From Microbacteriaceae bacterium UBA6152 (lineage in GTDB: Bacteria > Actinomycetota > Actinomycetes > Actinomycetales > Microbacteriaceae), in assembly GCA_002423075.1 (NCBI GenBank), contig DIUS01000072.1, positions 1,965 through 7,060 on the forward strand: a stretch of DNA of 5,096 nt, read 5' to 3'. The position numbers and the translations under genes are program-made. Below the pieces are notes generated by a model that was not told the DNA's origin, did not search any database, and was given only the letters and a program-made list of their open reading frames with translations. This document shows positions 3,372-5,096 of this stretch, one piece after another (within the stretch, counting starts at the first letter, position 1; each line of letters opens with the position of its first letter).

Positions 3372-5096
3372 GTGTCAGCACCCAAGAAGCTCGTCATCGT
3401 CGAGTCGCCCGCCAAGGCGAAGACGATTGGCAAGTACCTCGGTGACGACTACGAGGTGCAGGCCTCGGTCGGGCACATTCGCGACCTCGTCGAGCCCAAG
3501 AACCTTCCGGCAGAGCTCAAGAAAGGGCCGCTCGGCAAGTTCTCGATCGACGTCGACAACGACTTCGAGCCCTACTACGTCGTCTCTGACTCGAAGAAGA
3601 AGACGGTCGCCGATCTCAAGCGCGCACTGAAAGACGCCGACGAGCTGTGGCTTGCGACTGATGAAGACCGCGAAGGTGAGGCCATCGCGTGGCACCTGCT
3701 CGAGGTGCTCAAGCCCAAGGTGCCGGTCAAGCGCATGGTCTTTCACGAGATCACGAAAGAGGCCATTCAGCGCGCCGTCGACGGCACACGCGACCTCGAC
3801 ACCGCGCTCGTCGACGCGCAAGAGACGCGTCGCATTCTCGACCGCCTCTACGGCTACGAGGTCAGCCCCGTGCTGTGGCGCAAAGTCGGCCCCGGCCTGA
3901 GCGCCGGCCGCGTGCAGTCCGCCGCCACCCGGCTCGTCGTCGACCGCGAGCGCGAGCGCCTCGCTTTCGTCACGGCGAGCTACTGGGATCTCGACACGAT
4001 CCTGAGCCCTGCCGATGCGAGCACCCCGTTCACCGCGCGCCTCAACCGACTCGACGGCAAGAAGGTGGCCACGGGCCGCGACTTCACCGATCGCGGCGAG
4101 CTCAAGGGCGCCGACACGGTGGCGCTCGATGAAACCGTGACGACCACGCTCGCCGAGGCACTGCGCGACCCCGCACTCGCGGTGACCGTCACGGGTGTCG
4201 AGTCGAAGCCCTACACGCGCAGGCCCGCAGCCCCGTTCACGACCTCGACGCTGCAACAAGAAGCGGGCCGCAAGCTGCGCTTCACCGCGCGGCAGACCAT
4301 GTCGGTGGCTCAGTCGCTCTACGAGAACGGCTACATCACCTATATGCGCACCGACTCGACGACGCTGTCGCAGCAGGCCGTCAACGCTGCGCGCTCGCAG
4401 GCGGCGGCGCTCTACGGAGCCGACTGCGTGCCCGAGCAGGCTCGCGTCTACGCGAGCAAGTCGAAGAACGCGCAAGAGGCACACGAAGCGGTGCGCCCGG
4501 CCGGTGACGTGTTCCGCACGCCGAGCGAACTGGAGGGCGTGCTGCGGGGCAACGATTGGAAGCTCTACGACCTCATCTGGAAGCGCACGGTCGCAAGCCA
4601 GATGGCCGATGCCCGCGGCCAGACCGCGTCGGTGACGATCGCGGCGGGGCCGACCCCCGCATCCGCCACCCCTGCCGGCGTCATCGCCGAGTTCGCGGCG
4701 AGCGGCACGGTCATCACGTTCCGCGGCTTCCTGGCCGCCTACGAAGAGAGCAATGACGACGAGCGCGAGGCAACCGAGAAGGCCGAGCCCGCCGAGGCCA
4801 AGCTGCCGCCGCTCACCGTCGGCCAGCAGTTGAGCGTCGTCGACGTCGAGGCGAAGGGCCACGAGACCAGCCCTCCCGCGCGCTACACCGAGGCGAGTCT
4901 CGTGAAGGCGCTCGAAGAGCGCGGCATCGGCCGACCGAGCACCTATGCGGCGATCATCTCGACGATCATCGACCGTGGCTACGTGACCCCACGGGGCACG
5001 GCCCTCGTGCCGAACTGGGTGGCCTTCTCGGTCGTGCGCCTGCTCGAAGAGAACTTCGCCGACCTCGTCGAATACGACTTCACCGCCGAGATGGAG
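3372..5096 (+). CDS. topA: DNA topoisomerase I (type IA), N-terminal 575 residues, cut by the window end
   Basis: This enzyme relaxes negatively supercoiled DNA by single-strand passage through a transient 5'-phosphotyrosine link. The start is GTG 3372 with a strong Shine-Dalgarno AGAGGA (3361-3366). The TOPRIM domain opens with KKLVIVESPAKAKTIGKYL (5-23, E11) and carries the metal-binding LATDEDREGEAIAWHL with D97, D99 and E101. Next are GLSAGRVQS (175-183), GYITYMRTDS with catalytic Tyr324 and R326, AQEAHEAVRP (H371 region), and HETSPPARY (497-505) leading to EERGIGRPSTYA (515-526). A Glu/Ala-rich acidic insert lies near 458-475, as in other actinobacterial TopA proteins. The frame is open to base 5096; the rest of the catalytic domain and the C-terminal DNA-binding repeats lie outside. 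It is separated from the pilus genes by 127 nt and is probably transcribed on its own. Synteny of topA with the tad-like cluster is common in actinobacteria. Confidence 0.98.
   Translation, partial: MSAPKKLVIVESPAKAKTIGKYLGDDYEVQASVGHIRDLVEPKNLPAELKKGPLGKFSIDVDNDFEPYYVVSDSKKKTVADLKRALKDADELWLATDEDREGEAIAWHLLEVLKPKVPVKRMVFHEITKEAIQRAVDGTRDLDTALVDAQETRRILDRLYGYEVSPVLWRKVGPGLSAGRVQSAATRLVVDRERERLAFVTASYWDLDTILSPADASTPFTARLNRLDGKKVATGRDFTDRGELKGADTVALDETVTTTLAEALRDPALAVTVTGVESKPYTRRPAAPFTTSTLQQEAGRKLRFTARQTMSVAQSLYENGYITYMRTDSTTLSQQAVNAARSQAAALYGADCVPEQARVYASKSKNAQEAHEAVRPAGDVFRTPSELEGVLRGNDWKLYDLIWKRTVASQMADARGQTASVTIAAGPTPASATPAGVIAEFAASGTVITFRGFLAAYEESNDDEREATEKAEPAEAKLPPLTVGQQLSVVDVEAKGHETSPPARYTEASLVKALEERGIGRPSTYAAIISTIIDRGYVTPRGTALVPNWVAFSVVRLLEENFADLVEYDFTAEME

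Noticed and set aside
3375..4862. 495-codon open frame on the minus strand opposite topA
   Set aside because: topA is unmistakable on the plus strand over the whole span. The antisense product is a codon-bias shadow, even though it looks protein-like.

Overview
The window comes from a high-GC Gram-positive bacterium. Codon third positions are almost all G or C, GTG starts are common, and genes overlap by the GTGA arrangement. The gene order is one I know from Actinobacteria: a 6C small RNA, then the 'helicase/secretion neighborhood' Tad-like pilus genes (M. tuberculosis Rv3659c to Rv3654c region), then topA. The short fused TadB/TadC-like protein and the compact layout suggest a Microbacteriaceae-type organism. 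That family call is inference, not something read directly from the DNA.

Bases 1-185 hold a free-standing RNA gene. A sigma70-type promoter (TTGACC, 16 nt, TACACT) is followed by hairpins, two of which display the same loop 12-mer ATTCCCCCCAAT, and then a strong 12-bp GC-rich terminator hairpin. This is the architecture of the 6C RNA family. Bases 186-307 show nothing I can identify.

Bases 308-3244 hold five same-strand genes of a compact Tad/Flp-type secretion and pilus cluster. They are the TadA/CpaF-like ATPase, a two-domain T2SF inner-membrane platform protein (TadB- and TadC-like halves in one chain), a DUF4244 Flp-like prepilin, a TadE-like minor pseudopilin and a second TadE/TadG-like small membrane protein (Rv3654c type). 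Two junctions are 4-nt overlaps and one is a 4-nt gap. A 112-nt gap precedes the pilin. The ATPase would power assembly through the platform protein of the pilin, with the TadE-like proteins as minor components. No CpaE/Ssd-like gene, prepilin peptidase, secretin or helicase gene lies in the window.

Bases 3245-3371 separate the cluster from topA. They contain a UUCG-capped hairpin, a second GC-rich hairpin and a possible 31-codon leader ORF that ends on the topA Shine-Dalgarno sequence. From 3372 to the end is the first 575 codons of topA (DNA topoisomerase I), which runs off the window.

The points most worth a second look are the 6C RNA as possible leader of the tad genes, a perfect 27-nt palindrome inside tadA, the putative leader ORF before topA, and the only G6 run I found on this strand, near the start of tadE, which is complementary to the C6 loops of the sRNA.
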